A DNA stretch of 64,000 nucleotides from Hydrocarboniclastica marina (GCF_004851605.1 NZ_CP031093.1:2170001-2234000); one strand, 5' to 3'. Shown: positions 1-12,599, numbered from the stretch's first letter. The notes: generated by a model from the sequence alone, not told the origin. Numbers and translations are program-made.

Positions 1-96
1 GCGACAGTGCATTTGTCCGGTGGTGAGCGCCGATGCCGGTCTGCTTGCGAAGCGCCATCTGCATCAGCACCACACAAGAGCCCAAACCAAGCGAAA

Positions 97-867
97 CTAA
101 ATCCAGCTCAGTTTGGCTCGTAGCCGAACGACATCTCCTACGATCAGCAGGGTTGGAGCACGCACGTCCCGCGCCTCGATTTTCGCTACAATATTTTCCA
201 GCGTGCCCTCGACAACCGTCTGTCCTGCCAGAGTTCCCCTCGAAACCAGTGCGATAGGCGTAGTGGGCTCCATGCCGTGAGCCATAAGCTGCTGGGAGAT
301 ATTGGCCAGTCCAAGTAGACCCATGTATATCACAAGGGTCTGCTGTTTGTGGATCAGCTCTTTCCAGGGCAAATCGGCCGTATTGTTTTTAAGGTGACCG
401 GTCACGAAGCGCACAGACTGGGCGTGATCCCTGTGAGTCAGGGGAATCCCCGCGTAAGCCGAGCAACCTGAGGCCGCGGTAATACCCGGCACCACCTCGA
501 ACTCAACACCAGCGTCAGCCAGCGTTTCCAGCTCTTCTCCACCCCGTCCGAAAATGAAGGGATCACCGCCCTTTAGGCGTAACACCTTCTTTCCAGCCTG
601 TGCGTGCTTGACCAGCATCTGGTTGATGGATTCCTGGGGCACACTATGGTTGGCCCGGGCCTTGCCGACGTGGATTTTCTCGGTAGAGTCCGGGATCATT
701 GCCATGATGGCGTCGGAAACCAGACGATCGTAAAGTACCACATCGGCCTGGGCTATCAGTCGCGCTGCCTTTAGGGTAAGCAGGTCCGGGTCGCCCGGTC
801 CTGCACCCACCAGGTAGACCCGTCCAGTGACCTGCCCCTGTTGATACCCATCCGTTGAGTCTGTCAA
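97..867 (-). CDS. cobA: uroporphyrinogen-III C-methyltransferase (SUMT)
   Basis: Uses S-adenosylmethionine to methylate uroporphyrinogen III at C-2 and C-7, giving precorrin-2 for sirohaem and cobalamin; cytoplasmic. The 256 aa protein is a single SUMT domain with [11 protein letters not shown] at about residue 21, YDRLVS, and [12 protein letters not shown] near residue 100. The precorrin-2 dehydrogenase half found in CysG is absent, so that step must be encoded elsewhere. The start is a TTG: AGAGGA lies 6 nt ahead of it and overlaps the serS stop, 10 bp upstream, which suggests translational coupling to serS. Sirohaem would serve the sulphite reductase implied by cysH/cysB in this window (inference). 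Confidence 0.93.
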   Translation of the reverse strand: MTDSTDGYQQGQVTGRVYLVGAGPGDPDLLTLKAARLIAQADVVLYDRLVSDAIMAMIPDSTEKIHVGKARANHSVPQESINQMLVKHAQAGKKVLRLKGGDPFIFGRGGEELETLADAGVEFEVVPGITAASGCSAYAGIPLTHRDHAQSVRFVTGHLKNNTADLPWKELIHKQQTLVIYMGLLGLANISQQLMAHGMEPTTPIALVSRGTLAGQTVVEGTLENIVAKIEARDVRAPTLLIVGDVVRLRAKLSWI

Positions 868-877
868 AGGTAGTCCT

Positions 878-2164
<1,287 letters not shown>

Positions 2165-2213
2165 TCATGGTCCTGTTTCGGTTGGTTCCGGCCCGCTGCC
2201 ATTCTGGGCGGGC

Positions 2214-3560
2214 TCAGCGCTTGCCGGGGTACCTCGGTCGGTCGCTCTCGGCATTCAGTTTATCAAGGTAGGCCTGCTTCTCGGCCAGCTTGGCTTCCAG
2301 CCCCCGCCCACTGGGCCGGTAGAAACGCGTGCCATGCAGCTCTTCCGGCAGATAAGCTTCCCCTGCAGCGAAAGCCTGCGGCTCATCATGGGCGTAGCGA
2401 TACTCGGCGCCGTGCCCCAGCTCTTCCAGCAACCCGGTCGGGGCGTTGCGGATATGAATGGGCACCGGATAGTCGGGCTGATGCCGGATGCTTGCCATAC
2501 ACTCATTGAACGCCTTATACACGGCATTGCTTTTCGGTGCCAGGGCCAGGTAAACCACGGCCTGAGCCAGAGCCAGTTCACCTTCAGGGCTGCCGAGGCG
2601 CTCCTGCACATCCCAGGCATCCCGTGTAATGGACAACGCCCGTGGATCAGCATTGCCGATATCTTCGGATGCGATGCGCAAAAGTCGCCGGGCCAGATAG
2701 AGCGGATCACAGCCCCCGTCCAGCATCCGGCAGAACCAGTAAAGTGACCCGTCGGCGTCAGAGCCGCGTAGCGCCTTGTGCAAAGCTGAGATCTGGTCGT
2801 AGAAAACGTCGCCGCCCTTGTCGAACCGGCGAAGAGACGTTTGCAGAACCTGTTGCAGGATATCACGGGTGATGACTGCATGGTCGCCCTGAGGTTCAGC
2901 CAGATCCGACGCTACCTCAAGTATATTAAGTACCCGTCTCGCATCGCCATCGGCCGCTGCAACCAACACGTCGCCGACACCATCGCCGAGCTGGATTCGG
3001 CCGCCGAGGCCCTCGGGAGCCTCCAGCGCTCGTGTCACCAGTTGCTGCAGCTCATCCGCTGCAAGCGGCTTGAGCACATACACCCGCGTTCGGGAGAGCA
3101 GTGCGCTGTTTAACTCAAACGACGGGTTTTCAGTCGTCGCGCCAACGAAGAGAATCGTGCCCTCTTCAATATGCGGTAAAAAGGCATCCTGCTGGGCTTT
3201 ATTGAAGCGGTGGACTTCGTCTACGAAAAGTAACGTATCCTGTCCAAACTGCGCCCGACGATTCCGGGCCTGTTCGACTGCGGCGCGGATATCCTTGACG
3301 CCAGCGAGCACTGCCGAGAGTGTTTCGAAAGCGATGCCGGCATTCTCGGAAAGGAGGCGCGCGAAAGTGGTCTTGCCTACCCCAGGCGGTCCCCACAAAA
3401 TCATGGAGTGAAGCTGACCGGACTCCACTGCGCGCCTCAATGGTTTCTGGTCGCCCACAAGATGACTTTGACCGACGTAGTCGGCCAGGCTGCGGGGCCG
3501 CAACCGAGCGGCCAGCGGCTGAGAGACATCCGCCAGGGGATCAAACAGCCCGCCCTGCAT
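2214..3560 (-). CDS. rarA: replication-associated recombination protein A (AAA+ ATPase)
   Basis: RarA/MgsA is a clamp-loader-like AAA+ ATPase that acts at stalled replication forks. The 448 aa protein has Walker A GPPGVGKTT at residues 57-65, Walker B LLFVDEVHRF near residue 110, and the C-terminal tetramerisation region with RHQPDYPVPIHIRNAPT. Its ATG shares one base with the lolA stop (TGATG), so the two are translationally coupled. The lolA-rarA-serS order is conserved in gammaproteobacteria. Confidence 0.96.
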   Translation of the reverse strand: MQGGLFDPLADVSQPLAARLRPRSLADYVGQSHLVGDQKPLRRAVESGQLHSMILWGPPGVGKTTFARLLSENAGIAFETLSAVLAGVKDIRAAVEQARNRRAQFGQDTLLFVDEVHRFNKAQQDAFLPHIEEGTILFVGATTENPSFELNSALLSRTRVYVLKPLAADELQQLVTRALEAPEGLGGRIQLGDGVGDVLVAAADGDARRVLNILEVASDLAEPQGDHAVITRDILQQVLQTSLRRFDKGGDVFYDQISALHKALRGSDADGSLYWFCRMLDGGCDPLYLARRLLRIASEDIGNADPRALSITRDAWDVQERLGSPEGELALAQAVVYLALAPKSNAVYKAFNECMASIRHQPDYPVPIHIRNAPTGLLEELGHGAEYRYAHDEPQAFAAGEAYLPEELHGTRFYRPSGRGLEAKLAEKQAYLDKLNAESDRPRYPGKR

Positions 3561-4201
3561 CAGGGGGCAGCCTGATTCCGGATAACGTCAACAGAAGATG
3601 GGTATTCAAGCTCGAAGACGTCCTGAGCTATCGGCTCGTTGATCACAATATTCGAGAACTGCAACACGCTGGACTGGCCCAGAGAATCCTTGAGCCGCAT
3701 CTCCTCGAGCGCTTTGTCGCCAAATACCAGCGTGAGCGACAGAAAAAGCGAATCCGGGTCTTTAGGCTCCAGCCTGAACTCCGGATTAGCCGCGCCCTTG
3801 TCGATCCGGGTCACGTCGTAGGCGTCCTGGAGCCCATCTACATCACCGCTGAGGAGTAAAGCCGGAGTAGCGGTGAGCTTCTCATCCATCGGATATATGG
3901 TTACTTGCTGAAGGTCGGGATCATAGACTTCTACTTCTTCCCCATCCGCGGCAATGTACTGCTCCAATGGCGGCTCAACGTGCCAGTAGAAAAGACCGTC
4001 ACGCTTCGCCCGCAGATCGCCCGAGCTCTCCTGGACAATCCTGCCTTCGCTGTCCGTGACGACCTGGTTGAAATCAGCCTTGAACGTCTCGTAGTTCTGC
4101 AGTCGCTCGGTGAGCGCCGACACCTCTGATGTCTCCTGAGCGCAGACAACGGCCGCGCTGGAAAAGCAAACAGCCAGGACGACATTCCGTTTTATGCTCA
4201 T
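3560..4201 (-). CDS. lolA: outer-membrane lipoprotein carrier protein LolA
   Basis: Periplasmic chaperone that takes lipoproteins from LolCDE and passes them to LolB at the outer membrane. The 213 aa protein has a signal peptide ending near VVCA-QETSE, then the LolA fold: LQNYETFKADFNQ, the hydrophobic FYWHVEPPLEQYI stretch, and LLLSGD. AAGGAAACTT precedes the ATG. It lies 79 bp after ftsK on the same strand and overlaps rarA by one base, giving the common ftsK-lolA-rarA order. Confidence 0.95.
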   Translation of the reverse strand: MSIKRNVVLAVCFSSAAVVCAQETSEVSALTERLQNYETFKADFNQVVTDSEGRIVQESSGDLRAKRDGLFYWHVEPPLEQYIAADGEEVEVYDPDLQQVTIYPMDEKLTATPALLLSGDVDGLQDAYDVTRIDKGAANPEFRLEPKDPDSLFLSLTLVFGDKALEEMRLKDSLGQSSVLQFSNIVINEPIAQDVFELEYPSSVDVIRNQAAP

Positions 4202-4280
4202 AAGTTTCCTTAAAGGGGTTGGTCATCGCCGGCCTGTGATGGCGCATGGCGGTCTTCAAAACAGGGTTCACATGGAGCCG

Positions 4281-6857
4281 TCAGTCCCGGGGAGGCGCCG
4301 CAGCAAGTACCTCCCGAGCCCCATTATGTCCCGCGGCGCTGACGACACCGGCTGCTTCCATCCCTTCGACCAGGTTCGCTGCGCGGTTATAGCCGATCTT
4401 GAACTTGCGCTGAACAGAAGAAATGGATACTCGACGGCTTTCGGTTACGAACGCCACAGCTTCGTCAAACAGGCTGTCCTGCTCACTGTCACCGTCTCCC
4501 GAAAAATTGGGTACGCCGGGCACACTTTCACCGTCGCCGCCATTGAGCACCTCGTCAAGGTAATCCGGCTCACCGCGGTCTTTCCAGGCCTGAACGACAC
4601 GATGCACCTCGTCATCGTCTACGTAAGCACCGTGCACCCGAACCGGCATGCCCGACCCAGGAGGCAGGTACAGCATATCGCCGTGGCCCAACAGCTGCTC
4701 TGCCCCGCCCTGATCGAGGATTGTACGGGAATCAATTTTGGACGACACCTGGAAAGAAATCCGGGTGGGAATGTTGGCTTTGATCAGGCCCGTAATGACA
4801 TCTACCGAGGGACGCTGGGTAGCCAGAATCAAGTGGATGCCGGCCGCCCGGGCCTTTTGCGCGATACGGGCAATGAGCTCTTCCACTTTCTTGCCGACGA
4901 TCATCATCATGTCAGCGAATTCGTCGATAACGACGACGATGAAGGGCAGGGTTTCCAGCTCGGGCCGGGCCTGTTCGCTGTCATCGAGCCACTCTTCCGG
5001 TTTCCAGAAAGGATCGGTCAGAGGCTCGCCGGCTTCCTGGGCATCCTTCACTTTACGGTTATAGCCCGCGACGTTCCGCACGCCCAGCGTTGCCATCAGC
5101 TTGTAGCGACGCTCCATTTCAGCGACGCACCAGCGCAAGGCGTTGGCCGCCTCCTTCATGTCGGTAACCACGGGCGTAAGCAGGTGCGGAATACCCTCGT
5201 AGATTGAGAGCTCCAACATTTTGGGATCGACCATGATCAGCCGAACCTCTTCGGGCGTCGCTTTCAGCAAGATACTGAGGATCATGGCGTTGACCCCGAC
5301 CGACTTACCCGACCCGGTCGTACCGGCGACGAGAAGGTGAGGCATTTTCGCGAGGTTGGCGACCATGGGGTTGCCGCCAATGTCGTTCCCGAGTGCTAGC
5401 GTCAGGGGCGAAGCAGCTTCATCGTATGTACGCGAAAGCAGTACTTCGCTCAGGCGCACCATTTCCCGCTCCTCATTCGGGATCTCGATGCCGACGACCG
5501 ACTTACCCGGGATGACCTCGACGACCCGCACACTGAAAACCGCCAGTGATCGGGCCAGGTCCTTCACCAGGTTGGAAATGCGGCTGACTTTCACCCCGGC
5601 GGCGGGCTTAATCTCAAAGCGGGTGATAACCGGGCCCGGGTTCACTTCCACAACCTCGACGGTGACTCCGAAGTCGAGCAGCTTTTCTTCCAGCAACCGG
5701 GACATATGTTCCAGCGACTCTTGAGAGTAGCCTTTGTCCTTGTGCGTCTCAGGCGCATCGAGCAGGCTGATAGGCGGAATGGGGCTGTCGTCGTCGCCGA
5801 ACAATGAAGGCTGCGCCTCTTTACCCGCCCGCTTACTCTGCTCGTTGTTGCGCTTGAACGGGGAGATCTTCGGTGCCTTTTCTACAGCCGCAGGTTCGAC
5901 CACTGGAGGTTCTGCAGTTCTGCCACCACCAGACGCCGTGAGCGGGGCAGGCTTGCTTTTGGCCTGGACAGGCATTGCTGGCCCGGGATTGTTGTCTCCT
6001 GGCGACAGGCTTCCAATCTGGGGCTCTTTTCGGGCAAGCGGGGCCGTTTTGGGCTTGCGTTTGAACAGCCGGCGGAAAAGACCTTGCTTAGGTGGCTTAT
6101 CTGCCTCCTCAGCCTGGATCCGATCCCGTACAACGGGGGGCTCGGGGGCCACTGGTTTGGACTCAGCCGCTTTGGATTCGGGCGCAGGCTTTTTCTCCAC
6201 TTTTGGCGCAGCCGCGACACGTGAGCTGAAAGCATTCTTGAGCTTCCCGGCCAATGTCAGTGCACCGGAACCAAGACGATCCATCAGCCAGAACCAGGAG
6301 ACACCGGTAAAAATGGTCAACGAAAACAGAAATATTGCGATAAGCAGAACGGTCGAGGCGGGCAGATTGAATACGCCCACCATCGCCGCCGACAGTTCCT
6401 CTCCGATTACGCCGCCTGAGTCTTTCTCAAGGCCGAAAAGCGAGTAAAGGGAGAGCATGGCCGCACCGGCCAGCAGGATGAGTATGAAACCGCCTACCCG
6501 CAGGAAGAAAAGCGGAGCATGGAAGACCATCGGCTCGTGGCGGCGCGCGAACAGCATGACGGCTTGATATGCCACCAAGACCGGGAAGATATAGGCCATT
6601 TTGCCAAAGAAGTTTATGAAAAGGCTGGCGAACCAGGCGCCTGTCCGTCCAGCGTCATTGGTAGCCTGGGTTGTATGGCCGATGCTTGCCCAACCTGGAT
6701 CAGCCGGATTATACGAAAGCAACGCCATGCCCAGATAGATCGCCAGCGCCAGAAGCGCAATCATGCCCCCTTCCCGGCCGCCCTGCGCCAGAAGCTGCTG
6801 GAAGCGCTGGTGTTTGTCATTATGCTTCCCGGACTTGCGGGTGTTTGCCTGGGACAT
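4281..6857 (-). CDS. ftsK: DNA translocase FtsK
   Basis: Septum-anchored DNA pump that clears the chromosome from the closing septum and activates XerCD recombination at dif. The 858 aa protein has N-terminal membrane segments (about residues 30-200), a low-complexity Pro/Ala/Lys linker (about 200-370) that is short compared with E. coli FtsK (1329 aa), then the RecA-like motor. Walker A is [10 protein letters not shown] near residue 512 and Walker [12 protein letters not shown] near 642. The C-terminal gamma winged helix ([20 protein letters not shown]) reads KOPS. The 171 bp upstream separates it from metZ and probably holds its promoter; I could not fix the hexamers. Confidence 0.96.
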   Translation of the reverse strand: MSQANTRKSGKHNDKHQRFQQLLAQGGREGGMIALLALAIYLGMALLSYNPADPGWASIGHTTQATNDAGRTGAWFASLFINFFGKMAYIFPVLVAYQAVMLFARRHEPMVFHAPLFFLRVGGFILILLAGAAMLSLYSLFGLEKDSGGVIGEELSAAMVGVFNLPASTVLLIAIFLFSLTIFTGVSWFWLMDRLGSGALTLAGKLKNAFSSRVAAAPKVEKKPAPESKAAESKPVAPEPPVVRDRIQAEEADKPPKQGLFRRLFKRKPKTAPLARKEPQIGSLSPGDNNPGPAMPVQAKSKPAPLTASGGGRTAEPPVVEPAAVEKAPKISPFKRNNEQSKRAGKEAQPSLFGDDDSPIPPISLLDAPETHKDKGYSQESLEHMSRLLEEKLLDFGVTVEVVEVNPGPVITRFEIKPAAGVKVSRISNLVKDLARSLAVFSVRVVEVIPGKSVVGIEIPNEEREMVRLSEVLLSRTYDEAASPLTLALGNDIGGNPMVANLAKMPHLLVAGTTGSGKSVGVNAMILSILLKATPEEVRLIMVDPKMLELSIYEGIPHLLTPVVTDMKEAANALRWCVAEMERRYKLMATLGVRNVAGYNRKVKDAQEAGEPLTDPFWKPEEWLDDSEQARPELETLPFIVVVIDEFADMMMIVGKKVEELIARIAQKARAAGIHLILATQRPSVDVITGLIKANIPTRISFQVSSKIDSRTILDQGGAEQLLGHGDMLYLPPGSGMPVRVHGAYVDDDEVHRVVQAWKDRGEPDYLDEVLNGGDGESVPGVPNFSGDGDSEQDSLFDEAVAFVTESRRVSISSVQRKFKIGYNRAANLVEGMEAAGVVSAAGHNGAREVLAAAPPRD

Positions 6858-7028
6858 CGGGTCTTCTGCCTCACTGGATCTTGCGGGATAACTCAGGCCT
6901 GCTGATAGAGCTCACACAGCTAACAGGAAGTTTAGCATATATCGGCAAAGCCATGAATTTTAACAACTTCAAGCAAATCACCAGCATAGAAGCAATGGAG
7001 CTGTTTCCGAACTATCAACTGACGTGAA

Positions 7029-8252
7029 TCAGCGCTGGCAGCTGTCGAGACCACGTCCCAGGTCTGCCTTGAGGTCATCCAGGTGCTCCAGGCCGATAGA
7101 CAGCCTGATCAGATTTTCGCTGATGCCGTTGCGTTGCTTGTTCTCTTCAGAGAGTCGTCCGTGAGTGGTTGTCGCCGGATGCGTCACAGTCGTCCGTGTG
7201 TCCCCAAGATTGCCGGTGATGGAAATGATGCGGGTGGCGTCGATTAGCCGCCAGGCTTCCTCCCTGCCCCCTTTGACCCGGAACGAGACGATACCGCCGA
7301 AACCACTCTGTTGGGATTTGGCAAGCTCATGCTGGGGATGATCGCTCAAGCCGGCATAGAGGACGGTTTCAACTTCGGGCCGCTGACGCAGCCATTCGGC
7401 AATGTGAAGAGCTGCCTCACAATGGGCACGCATACGCAGTGGCAGGGTCTCAAGCCCTTTGAGAAAGACCCAGGCGTTGAACGGGCTCATGGATGGACCC
7501 GCCGAACGCATGAAGCCGTATACCTCCTGCATAAGCCGGTCCGGGCCCACGACTACCCCACCAATACACCTGCCTTGGCCGTCCAGGTATTTGGTGGCGG
7601 AGTGGACGATCAGGTCAGCGCCCAATGCCAGCGGTCGCTGGAGCGCCGGTGTACAGAAACAGTTATCCACCACCAGTAGCGCATCGACGTCATGGGCAAG
7701 ATCGGCAAGCGCCCTGATATCGGCAATTTCGCCTAGCGGATTGGCCGGTGTTTCGAGAAAGAACAGTTTAGTCTGGGGTCGAACTGCAGCCTTCCAGGCA
7801 GCAACATCGACAAGATCCACAAACGTCGTCTCAACCCCGAACCGGGCCATATACTTTTCAAGCAGCACCGTGGTGGTGCCGAAAACACCTCTGGAGCAGA
7901 CAATGTGGTCGCCCTGCTGAAGTAGCGCCATCAGCGTACTCAACACCGCGGCCATGCCCGAAGCAGTGGCTACAGCGCGCTCCCCGCCCTCCATGGCAGC
8001 CATACGCTCTTCAAAATAGCGCACCGTCGGATTGGTGAACCGGGAATAGATATTGCCGGGCTCTTCTCCACTGAACCGCGCCGCCGCCTGGGCAGCGCTT
8101 GAATAGACAAAGCTGGAGGTGGGAAATATCGCTTCGCTGTGTTCAAGCTCAGCGGTACGTGTATGCCCGGCGCGAATCGCCAGTGTTTCCAGCCGCGCAT
8201 CATCAAGCTGTGATTGAGGTATGGGCCTGGCGTCTTCGTAACGGGTGCTCAT
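7029..8252 (-). CDS. metZ: O-succinylhomoserine sulfhydrylase
   Basis: PLP enzyme of the Cys/Met gamma-family. It makes homocysteine directly from O-succinylhomoserine and sulphide, bypassing cystathionine. From the chosen ATG it is 407 aa, with the PLP lysine in HSATKYLDGQGRCIGG and substrate-binding NPTVRYFEERMAA. An in-frame start 36 nt further upstream would overlap purF; the ATG after the purF stop (MSTRYEDARP) fits family length better. The gap to purF is 4 bp, giving the purF-metZ pair known from pseudomonads. MetZ rather than MetB/MetC is consistent with direct sulphhydrylation fed by the cys genes at the other end of the window. Discrimination from MetB or MetY rests on context as well as sequence. 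Confidence 0.92.
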   Translation of the reverse strand: MSTRYEDARPIPQSQLDDARLETLAIRAGHTRTAELEHSEAIFPTSSFVYSSAAQAAARFSGEEPGNIYSRFTNPTVRYFEERMAAMEGGERAVATASGMAAVLSTLMALLQQGDHIVCSRGVFGTTTVLLEKYMARFGVETTFVDLVDVAAWKAAVRPQTKLFFLETPANPLGEIADIRALADLAHDVDALLVVDNCFCTPALQRPLALGADLIVHSATKYLDGQGRCIGGVVVGPDRLMQEVYGFMRSAGPSMSPFNAWVFLKGLETLPLRMRAHCEAALHIAEWLRQRPEVETVLYAGLSDHPQHELAKSQQSGFGGIVSFRVKGGREEAWRLIDATRIISITGNLGDTRTTVTHPATTTHGRLSEENKQRNGISENLIRLSIGLEHLDDLKADLGRGLDSCQR

Positions 8253-8256
8253 GTGT

Positions 8257-9777
8257 CTACTCGTCGTTGTGCAGGTCGAGAATCTCATTGTCGGCGCGGA
8301 GCTCGCTGCCCTTGAGGAACTCGGTCTTATCTCCTCGCAGGTCTTCCAGGCGATTCAGATATTCCTGATCGACGTCGCCGGTGATGTACTTGCCGTCGAA
8401 GACCGAACATTCGAAGGTTTCAACGTCAGTATTGCCCTCTCTGGCGCACATCACCAGATCTTCGAGGTCCTGGTAGACCAGCCAGTCGGCGCCGATCAGC
8501 TTGCCGATTTCCTCGACGGACCGGTTATGGGCAATCAGCTCACTTGCGGCGGGCATGTCTATGCCGTAGACATTGGGAAAGCGGACAGGGGGCGCTGCAG
8601 AGGCAAAATAGACCTTGGCCGCGCCCGCGTCCCGCGCCATCTGCACGATTTCCTTGCAGGTGGTGCCACGAACGATGGAATCATCCACCAAAAGAACGTT
8701 CTTGCCCCGGAATTCGAGATCAATCGGGCTCAGTTTCTGGCGTACAGACTTTTTGCGCATCTTCTGGCCGGGCATGATGAAGGTACGGCCGATATAACGG
8801 TTCTTGATAAAGCCTTCGCGGAACTTGACTCCCAGCCGGTGCGCCAGCTGCAGCGCAGAGGTGCGGCTGGTGTCGGGAATGGGGATAACCACATCGATGT
8901 CGTGCTCGGGAAACTCACGCAGCACTTTCTCGGCGAGGGTTTCACCCATCCGCAGTCGGGCCTTATAGACAGAGATACCGTCGATGATGCTGTCGGGGCG
9001 CGCAAAGTAGACCTGCTCGAACAGGCACGGGTGCAATTCGGGATTTTCGGCACACTGCTCGGTGTAAAGCTTGCCGTCGGTCTCGACGTACACGGCTTCC
9101 CCGGGCGCAATGTCCCGTATTACGCGAAAGCCCGAGGCCGTCAGCGCCACGCTTTCAGAGGCGATCATGTATTCGTTGCCCTCAGGCGTCTCCTTCACGC
9201 CGTAGCACGCTGGACGGATGCCATTGGGATCCCGGAAGCCGACAATGCCATAGCCGGTGATCATCGCGATAACAGCGTAGGCGCCTCGGCAACGCTTGTG
9301 TACGGCGCGCACTGCAGTGAAGATCTCATCCTTCGTTGGCGACAACTTGCCCTGCTTCTGGAGCTCGTGGGCGAAAACGTTAAGCAGCACTTCTGAGTCA
9401 GAGGTCGTGTTGATATGGCGCAGATCTGTCCGAAACAGATCCTGGCTGAGGTCGACAGCATTGGTCAGGTTGCCGTTGTGTGCCAGCGTTATGCCGTACG
9501 GGCTGTTGACGTAGAAAGGCTGTGCCTCGGCTGAGCTGGACGACCCCGCTGTTGGGTACCGCACATGCCCTATCCCTACATTGCCGACCAGGCGACGCAT
9601 ATGCCGGGTGCGGAAAACATCCCGCACCAGCCCGTTGTCCTTACGCAGAAAAAAACGCTCGTTTTCAAATGTCACTATGCCCGCTGCATCCTGACCCCGG
9701 TGCTGGAGCACGGTCAACGCATCATAGAGCGTCTGATTGACGTTGGACGTGCCGACGATACCAACAATTCCGCACAT
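8257..9777 (-). CDS. purF: amidophosphoribosyltransferase
   Basis: Catalyses the first committed step of purine synthesis: PRPP plus glutamine to 5-phosphoribosylamine. The 506 aa length matches the E. coli-type enzyme. The catalytic cysteine is residue 2 (MCGIVGIVG), so no propeptide is present, and [10 protein letters not shown] follows. The PRPP-binding loop is [13 protein letters not shown] in the C-terminal half. It lies 116 bp downstream of cvpA in the conserved cvpA-purF pair. The ribosome-binding site is weak: GGAG is 12 nt from the ATG. Confidence 0.97.
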   Translation of the reverse strand: MCGIVGIVGTSNVNQTLYDALTVLQHRGQDAAGIVTFENERFFLRKDNGLVRDVFRTRHMRRLVGNVGIGHVRYPTAGSSSSAEAQPFYVNSPYGITLAHNGNLTNAVDLSQDLFRTDLRHINTTSDSEVLLNVFAHELQKQGKLSPTKDEIFTAVRAVHKRCRGAYAVIAMITGYGIVGFRDPNGIRPACYGVKETPEGNEYMIASESVALTASGFRVIRDIAPGEAVYVETDGKLYTEQCAENPELHPCLFEQVYFARPDSIIDGISVYKARLRMGETLAEKVLREFPEHDIDVVIPIPDTSRTSALQLAHRLGVKFREGFIKNRYIGRTFIMPGQKMRKKSVRQKLSPIDLEFRGKNVLLVDDSIVRGTTCKEIVQMARDAGAAKVYFASAAPPVRFPNVYGIDMPAASELIAHNRSVEEIGKLIGADWLVYQDLEDLVMCAREGNTDVETFECSVFDGKYITGDVDQEYLNRLEDLRGDKTEFLKGSELRADNEILDLHNDE

Positions 9778-9893
9778 GTGAGGTGGTTACTCCGTCAAAT
9801 AATGATGAGATCGGGCCGAAAGCTCGCAGCCTACGACAGATGAATAGGGTGATAGTTCTGGACGAAAGCCTGTGGCGCGAAGGCCAAGCTCTC

Positions 9894-10421
9894 TCATCCG
9901 ACGGGCCCGGTGTTCACTTGCGAGGGAGTCGGCGGCAGACTCTGCAGCTCACTCCCGAAAGTCCTCCGGGTCCACTGTTCAATCATCGTTGCCTGCTGGA
10001 TCAGGGGCGAAGTACGCCACCAGGTATCCTGCGTCACGGGTGTGTAGCGCAGCAACGCCACCGCCACCACCACCACAACAACGCCCCGTGCGAGTCCGAA
10101 AGCCATACCCAGCACCCGGTCAGTTGCAGTCAGGCCGGTAAGTCGCACCAGAGCTCCAACCAGGTTGGATATGATAGCCCCGACTATGAGCGTGCCAATG
10201 AACAGAATCCCAAATGCCGCGATGAGCCGGACAGACTCGGTTTCAATCGTGCCGATTAACAACGTCTGCAGATGGGGATGAAACGTACGGGCGATAATGA
10301 ATGCTGCGACCCAGATGACCAGCGACAAGGCCTCTTTGACGAAACCGCGCTTAAGGCTGACAAGCGTCGAGATCGAAACGATCGCGATTATGACCCAGTC
10401 TACCCAGATCAACGTGGACAT
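9894..10421 (-). CDS. cvpA: CvpA family membrane protein
   Basis: Inner-membrane protein of the colicin V production family, linked in enterics to envelope stress and bile-salt tolerance; its molecular role is unsettled. The 175 aa protein shows four hydrophobic segments. It begins IWVDWVIIAIVSISTLVSLKR, and the family signature GFVKEALSLVIWV follows. AGGTG lies 9 nt before the ATG. Position between the SPOR protein and purF is conserved. Confidence 0.93.
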   Translation of the reverse strand: MSTLIWVDWVIIAIVSISTLVSLKRGFVKEALSLVIWVAAFIIARTFHPHLQTLLIGTIETESVRLIAAFGILFIGTLIVGAIISNLVGALVRLTGLTATDRVLGMAFGLARGVVVVVVAVALLRYTPVTQDTWWRTSPLIQQATMIEQWTRRTFGSELQSLPPTPSQVNTGPVG

Positions 10422-10556
10422 TTAATACACACCTGGGGACCTCTGACTCAACTTACGGGACTTGCAACTGCCGGAGCTGGAGGGTTTGGGCCTTACGCCA
10501 TTCAGAACATGCCGAATTCTAGCAGAAGTTCGGCTTGCGTGTCGTCCTGGCGGACC

Positions 10557-11264
10557 CTAATCGTTAACGATGACGAGGGAGTTCAAGCCGAATTTACTGT
10601 CGATTTCCTGCTTGGCGGAGGCCGCTGCATCCTTATCCGGGAACGGGCCGGCAAAAACCCGGGTAAATGTCTTACCGTCGCTTTCGACAGCGACCGTGTG
10701 GGCCGAAAAACCGGCCGTTGTGACCGAGTCCTTTAACCCTGCGGCATTGCTCTGGCTGCTGAAACTTCCTAATTGGACAAGGTAGCCTCCCGCAGCTGGT
10801 GTACTTGCCTGCTGCTGCGGCGCCGGTTGCGATGGAACTGCCTCGGGCTCAGCAATCGCCCGGGCCGGCGGTGGAGTCTCGCTTGACTGTGCCTGAGCTG
10901 CATCCCTGGCCTCGGACTCAGCCTGCTGCGCAGCGGAACCGGCCGCAGAGGGGCCGGATTGCTGGGTGCGGTCCGGAGAAGGGATCCGGCGTTCGGCAGA
11001 CATGGGCTCAACGGGCACCTCGCTCTGCTCGCGACCGGTGCTCAGAGGCGGCGCGTCCGGCTTCGGGACTGTCGCGATAGGATCGTCAAACTCAGGGGGC
11101 TCGACCGGCTCAATGCGAACTTCCGGAAAATCCGGCTCCTGAGGAATCTCTATGGTCCGGGTAGCGCGCTCTTCATGAGGCTCGTCGAGCAGCATCGGAA
11201 CGAAGATAACAGCCAGGGAAATCAGAACCAGCGCACCAACCAGGCGTTGCTTAAATCCGTCCAC
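10557..11264 (-). CDS. dedD: SPOR-domain cell-division protein, DedD-like
   Basis: The 235 aa single-pass inner-membrane protein has a short cytoplasmic start (MDGFKQR), one membrane segment (LVGALVLISLAVIFVPMLL), a Pro/Glu/Ala-rich periplasmic linker, and a C-terminal SPOR domain from about residue 158 (GGYLVQLGSFSSQSNA ... FTRVFAGPFPDKDAA). SPOR domains bind denuded glycan at the septum. The start is GTG, with AGAGGA 6 nt upstream. The folC-dedD-cvpA order is conserved, which supports the DedD name; other SPOR proteins have the same architecture. Confidence 0.88.
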   Translation of the reverse strand: MDGFKQRLVGALVLISLAVIFVPMLLDEPHEERATRTIEIPQEPDFPEVRIEPVEPPEFDDPIATVPKPDAPPLSTGREQSEVPVEPMSAERRIPSPDRTQQSGPSAAGSAAQQAESEARDAAQAQSSETPPPARAIAEPEAVPSQPAPQQQASTPAAGGYLVQLGSFSSQSNAAGLKDSVTTAGFSAHTVAVESDGKTFTRVFAGPFPDKDAAASAKQEIDSKFGLNSLVIVND

Positions 11265-11336
11265 AAATCATCCTCTAAGCCAATAAAAACGCAGGCAGTG
11301 TAACGTGGGCTTTGACCAGTGGCCAGTGGCTGCTTT

Positions 11337-12599
11337 TCAAACCAGCTGACGGGCCTGCGCGACAGTAATGAAAGAGCCGAATAGCAGAATCCGGTCGACA
11401 GGACGAGCCACTGCCAACGCCGACTCCAGCGCTTCTTCAATGGTTTGGCAGACCTGGTAGTGCTCTTCTATCTCCGAGGCCACGCGTTCAGCGAGTTCGG
11501 CCCCGGAGAGCCCGCGGGGCGCAATGAGCCCCGCGAGAAACCAGTGGTCGACCACGGTCTTCAACGCCTGGATCACCCCAAGACTGTCTTTGTCCGCCAG
11601 CCCTGCGTAAACGGCCAGCGTATTACTCCCGGGGCTTGTTTGAGATACTGCAAGACGTTCGGCCAGCCAGCGCGCCGCATGCGGGTTATGGGCAACGTCC
11701 ACAATGATTTCCGGCTCGGAACCGATAACCTCGAATCGTCCCGGGACGCTGAGTCTCGACAACACGCCCAGGTCAACCTGGCCGGGATCAACACCGAGCA
11801 GCGCCAGTGCCTGCACAGCATTCATGGCGCTATTCTCGGGAATATCTGTCACAGGCAGCAAAACCTGACGTCTCTCACCTTCGAACTCGTAGAATATCTG
11901 CTTGCGACCCGGATCAGCCCAACCGAACTCCACACCGAGCTTCCGCAAGCCCACCCTCTGGGCCCGGGCCTGCTGGATGATAGCTTTGGGGATGTCATCC
12001 TCGCCGTACAGCGCGGGGATCCCGGGACGCAGTATGCCCGCTTTCTCGAACGCGATGGTTTCCCGGTCGTTACCCAGCCAGTCCACGTGATCCACGCCGA
12101 TTGTCGTGATGATGGCCAGGTCGGGATCGACGATATTGACCGCATCCAGGCGACCGCCAAGGCCGATCTCGAGAATCAGATCGTCAGGCGCCGCGTCCCT
12201 AAAGACCACAAGCGCTGCCAGCGTGCCGAATTCAAAGTAGGTCAGGCTGGTGTTGCCCCGGGCGTCCTCGACTTCCTCAAAAGCGGCCACTATCCCGGCA
12301 TCGCTCACCGGTTCCCCGTCTATGCAGATGCGCTCGTTATAACGGTGGAGGTGTGGTGACGTGTAAGTCCCGGTATGTCGGCCCTGGGACCGCAACAATG
12401 CGTCCAGCGCAGCAACTGTTGTACCTTTGCCGTTGGTCCCCGCAACCGTGATCACACGGGAAGACATGGCACCACGGAACAGTTTCCGGTACACCAGCAT
12501 TACCCGGTCGAGACCCAGTTCTATCTCGCGAACATGCAGTTGCTCAAGATAGCCAAGCCAGGTGTCCAGGCTCGCCCCGCTTTCAGGCCTCTGGGGCAT
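11337..12599 (-). CDS. folC: bifunctional folylpolyglutamate synthase/dihydrofolate synthase
   Basis: Adds glutamate to dihydropteroate and then to folates. The 420 aa protein from the chosen ATG has the Mur-ligase ATP loop [12 protein letters not shown] near residue 52, the [13 protein letters not shown] motif, and a C-terminal domain with [14 protein letters not shown]. An in-frame start 114 nt upstream would add a non-conserved tail and run deep into accD. The start at [15 protein letters not shown] overlaps the accD end by 17 bp, implying coupling. It stands downstream of accD as in E. coli. Confidence 0.94.
   Translation of the reverse strand: MPQRPESGASLDTWLGYLEQLHVREIELGLDRVMLVYRKLFRGAMSSRVITVAGTNGKGTTVAALDALLRSQGRHTGTYTSPHLHRYNERICIDGEPVSDAGIVAAFEEVEDARGNTSLTYFEFGTLAALVVFRDAAPDDLILEIGLGGRLDAVNIVDPDLAIITTIGVDHVDWLGNDRETIAFEKAGILRPGIPALYGEDDIPKAIIQQARAQRVGLRKLGVEFGWADPGRKQIFYEFEGERRQVLLPVTDIPENSAMNAVQALALLGVDPGQVDLGVLSRLSVPGRFEVIGSEPEIIVDVAHNPHAARWLAERLAVSQTSPGSNTLAVYAGLADKDSLGVIQALKTVVDHWFLAGLIAPRGLSGAELAERVASEIEEHYQVCQTIEEALESALAVARPVDRILLFGSFITVAQARQLV

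Noticed and set aside
1-96. Left window edge
   Set aside because: No start, terminator or homologous frame could be supported in this short stretch. It is downstream of cobA and too short to judge.
6858-7028. Possible ftsK promoter (TTGTTA and GATATA 17 bp apart on the minus strand)
   Set aside because: The -10 match is too weak to list as a feature. Only the AT-richness of the region supports a promoter.
10511-10534. GCCGAATTCT/AGAAGTTCGGC near-palindrome between cvpA and the SPOR gene
   Set aside because: It contains a bulge and no T-tract follows. It may be chance, and I could not link it to a known element.
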